NCBI GenBank assembly: GCA_016208165.1
Contig: JACQYL010000028.1
Location: 1 to 64,000 of the forward strand
DNA length: 64,000 nucleotides
Direction: 5' to 3'
DNA from: Deltaproteobacteria bacterium
Lineage (GTDB): Bacteria > Desulfobacterota > Desulfarculia > JACQYL01
Numbering within the stretch: the first letter of the stretch is position 1; the number at the start of each line of letters is the position of its first letter. Shown here one piece after another: positions 62,795 through 64,000 of the stretch. The position numbers and the translations under genes are program-made. Below the pieces are notes generated by a model, which did no database searches, was not told the DNA's origin, and worked only from the letters and a program-made list of their open reading frames with translations.

Positions 62795-63319
62795 ATGGAC
62801 ACACGCTCTTGCTTGAAGATGCTGGACGAAGCGATCCGTTTCGAAGGAGACGGACTTCGATATTTTCAGGACGCTGCGAAACGCACCCAAAACGAATACG
62901 GTAAACTGATGTTCGAGGCCATAGCCAAGGCGGAGCTTAAACATATGGAGGTCGTCAGAGGAATTTACGATAAGCTGACGGCCTCGGGTCAGTGGCCCGA
63001 TCAATGCCCTACTTTCCAATCTCCGGGACACCTGAAGAACATCTTCGAGAAAGCGAGGGCGGAACTGAACGATAAGGTTACGGTTAACGCGGATGACGTC
63101 GAGGCCGTGAGGATCGCTCGCGAATACGAAGAAAAAGGGATCCGGTTTTATACGGAGTTGAGTGGCAAGGCGGAGAACACCATCGAAAAGCAGTTTTATG
63201 AACGACTCACTCAAGAGGAACGGGGACATCTCTTGATTCTTCAAGATATGGATGATTTTTATGCCGATCCGGTCCACTGGTTCTCCAAGAAGGAACACCT
63301 GCACTGGGACGGTGCGTGA
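62795..63319 (+). CDS. Rubrerythrin/ferritin-like diiron protein
   Basis: 174 aa four-helix bundle. Iron-binding Glu and ExxH motifs occur in RFEGDGLRYFQDAA, FEAIAKAELKHMEVV, AREYEEKGIRFYTEL and LTQEERGHLLILQDM. There is no C-terminal rubredoxin domain, so it is the erythrin-only type, probably a peroxidase or iron-handling protein of anaerobes. GAAGGAG precedes ATG 62795. Followed by superoxide dismutase, indicating an oxygen-defence pair. Confidence 0.85.
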   Translation: MDTRSCLKMLDEAIRFEGDGLRYFQDAAKRTQNEYGKLMFEAIAKAELKHMEVVRGIYDKLTASGQWPDQCPTFQSPGHLKNIFEKARAELNDKVTVNADDVEAVRIAREYEEKGIRFYTELSGKAENTIEKQFYERLTQEERGHLLILQDMDDFYADPVHWFSKKEHLHWDGA

Positions 63320-63435
63320 TCCGGCGTTGACGTTCACGCCGCGCCATGGACCTGTGCCCGGTCGCGCAGGAGTTGGGGCTTATGAAGTCGGGCGTATCAG
63401 ACACAACTAAGTCTATCGAGAACGGAGGTGTGTAC

Positions 63436-64000
63436 ATGAACCATCCCATATCCAGAAGGGATCTCATGGTGGGGGCGGGAGCAGCCGCTGTAACTTTGGG
63501 TTTGGCCAGTGTAGCGGGAACGGCGTCCTCGGCTGAAATGAAAGCCGCCGGCGTGGCGGGGGAGTGCAAATTGCCGCCTCTCCCCTATGCGTATGACGCC
63601 CTGGAACCATTTATCGACAAAGAGACCCTGACGCTCCATCACGACAAACATCATGCCGGCTATGTAAAGGGATTCAACGAAGCCTTGGATGCGCTGGCGA
63701 AAGCCAGGGCCGAGGGCGATTACAGCCTGATCAAACACTGGTCCCGCGAACTGGCGTTTCACGGTTCGGGACATGTCCTTCACTCGTTGTATTGGACCAA
63801 CATGGCTCCCAAAGGAGGCTCCGGCCCGGACGAGAACCTTCTGAATGCCATCAACCAGAGCTTCGGGGATCTGGACAAATTCAAGGCCCAATTCGAAGCC
63901 GCTACCGTCGCGGTGGAGGGAAGCGGGTGGGGAGTGTTGGCGTTCGAGCCCTACAGGGGATATCTATTGGTGCTTCAAGCGGAAAAGCATCAGGATCTGA
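63436..64000 (+). CDS. Fe/Mn superoxide dismutase with Tat signal (3' end outside window)
   Basis: At least 188 aa, open to the end of the window. The N-terminus MNHPISRRDLMVGAGAAAVT carries a twin-arginine motif and hydrophobic stretch, so the enzyme is exported folded. The SOD part starts LPPLPYAYDALEPFIDKETL, with metal ligands in LTLHHDKHHAGYV and LHSLYWTNM. The remaining ligands (DxWEHAYY) lie beyond the window. GGAGGT seven bases before ATG. It detoxifies superoxide in the periplasm of a presumably anaerobic cell. Confidence 0.93.
   Translation, partial: MNHPISRRDLMVGAGAAAVTLGLASVAGTASSAEMKAAGVAGECKLPPLPYAYDALEPFIDKETLTLHHDKHHAGYVKGFNEALDALAKARAEGDYSLIKHWSRELAFHGSGHVLHSLYWTNMAPKGGSGPDENLLNAINQSFGDLDKFKAQFEAATVAVEGSGWGVLAFEPYRGYLLVLQAEKHQDL

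Overview
The window reads as chromosome of a GC-rich (mid-50s %, estimated by eye) Gram-negative anaerobe, most likely a deltaproteobacterium/Desulfobacterota of the Desulfomonile/Syntrophobacter kind. I infer this from the mix of many PAS/hybrid histidine kinases, an Rsb-type partner-switching operon, a stand-alone pyruvate/oxaloacetate carboxyltransferase, Mla lipid transport, a molybdenum hydroxylase operon, oxygen-defence proteins and REP/Y1 transposase relics. No rRNA or CRISPR array is present; there is one tRNA (Gln, CTG).

Layout. 0-1.2 kb: 3' end of threonine synthase plus an unknown gene. 1.5-5.3 kb: STAS antagonist, RsbW-like kinase, NMT1-type binding protein and a Cache-HAMP-PP2C sensor phosphatase that is broken in its HAMP domain. 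5.4-11.3 kb: xanthine dehydrogenase-type hydroxylase (three subunits), MFS transporter and GNAT-like protein in one tightly overlapping operon. 11.3-12 kb: palindromic repeats and a candidate structured RNA. 12-14.4 kb (minus): HisC-like aminotransferase coupled to an ATPase-acetyltransferase fusion. 15-16.5 kb: carboxyltransferase with its own promoter and terminator. 16.8-22.5 kb: nitrogen-related block (sigma54-like promoter, small ORF, AmtB, amidotransferase, porin-like protein, NifA-like activator). 23-24.2 kb: class V aminotransferase. 24.2-29.5 kb (minus): three histidine kinases, a receiver protein and a UspA protein. 29.5-32.6 kb (minus): MlaEFD lipid transport. 32.8-34.2 kb (minus): cold-shock protein and SurA-like isomerase.

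34.57-39.7 kb is an accessory segment beginning at tRNA-Gln: REP palindromes with a RAYT transposase, two relics of a second Y1 transposase, a protein with tandem repeats and a TIR/deoxyribosyltransferase-like domain, an AT-rich FRG-domain gene, and a small HTH fragment. It looks like a decayed, possibly defence-related mini-island. 39.8-47.6 kb is a surface-glycan or peptide-modification locus: broken glycosyltransferase, sulfotransferase, PqqD-like protein with a leader-like C-terminal tail, HprK-like kinase, three glycosyltransferases and a PF14907-type nucleotidyltransferase. A truncated MotB follows.

50.1-52.9 kb: SAM methyltransferase and hybrid kinase. 52.95-59.95 kb (minus): complete Pho system in the order pstS-pstC-pstA-phoB-phoR-pstB-phoU, with a Pho box upstream of pstS and an orphan Pho box pointing the other way. 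60.9-64 kb: serC, palindromic repeats, an unknown gene, a rubrerythrin-like protein and a Tat-exported Fe/Mn superoxide dismutase running off the end.

The two most promising unexplained items are the PqqD protein carrying an FxxPxL leader-like motif inside a kinase/nucleotidyltransferase/sulfotransferase cluster (41-47.6 kb), and the TIR-like/FRG gene pair next to tRNA-Gln (36.7-38.9 kb). All family assignments come from reading motifs by eye; no database search was run.
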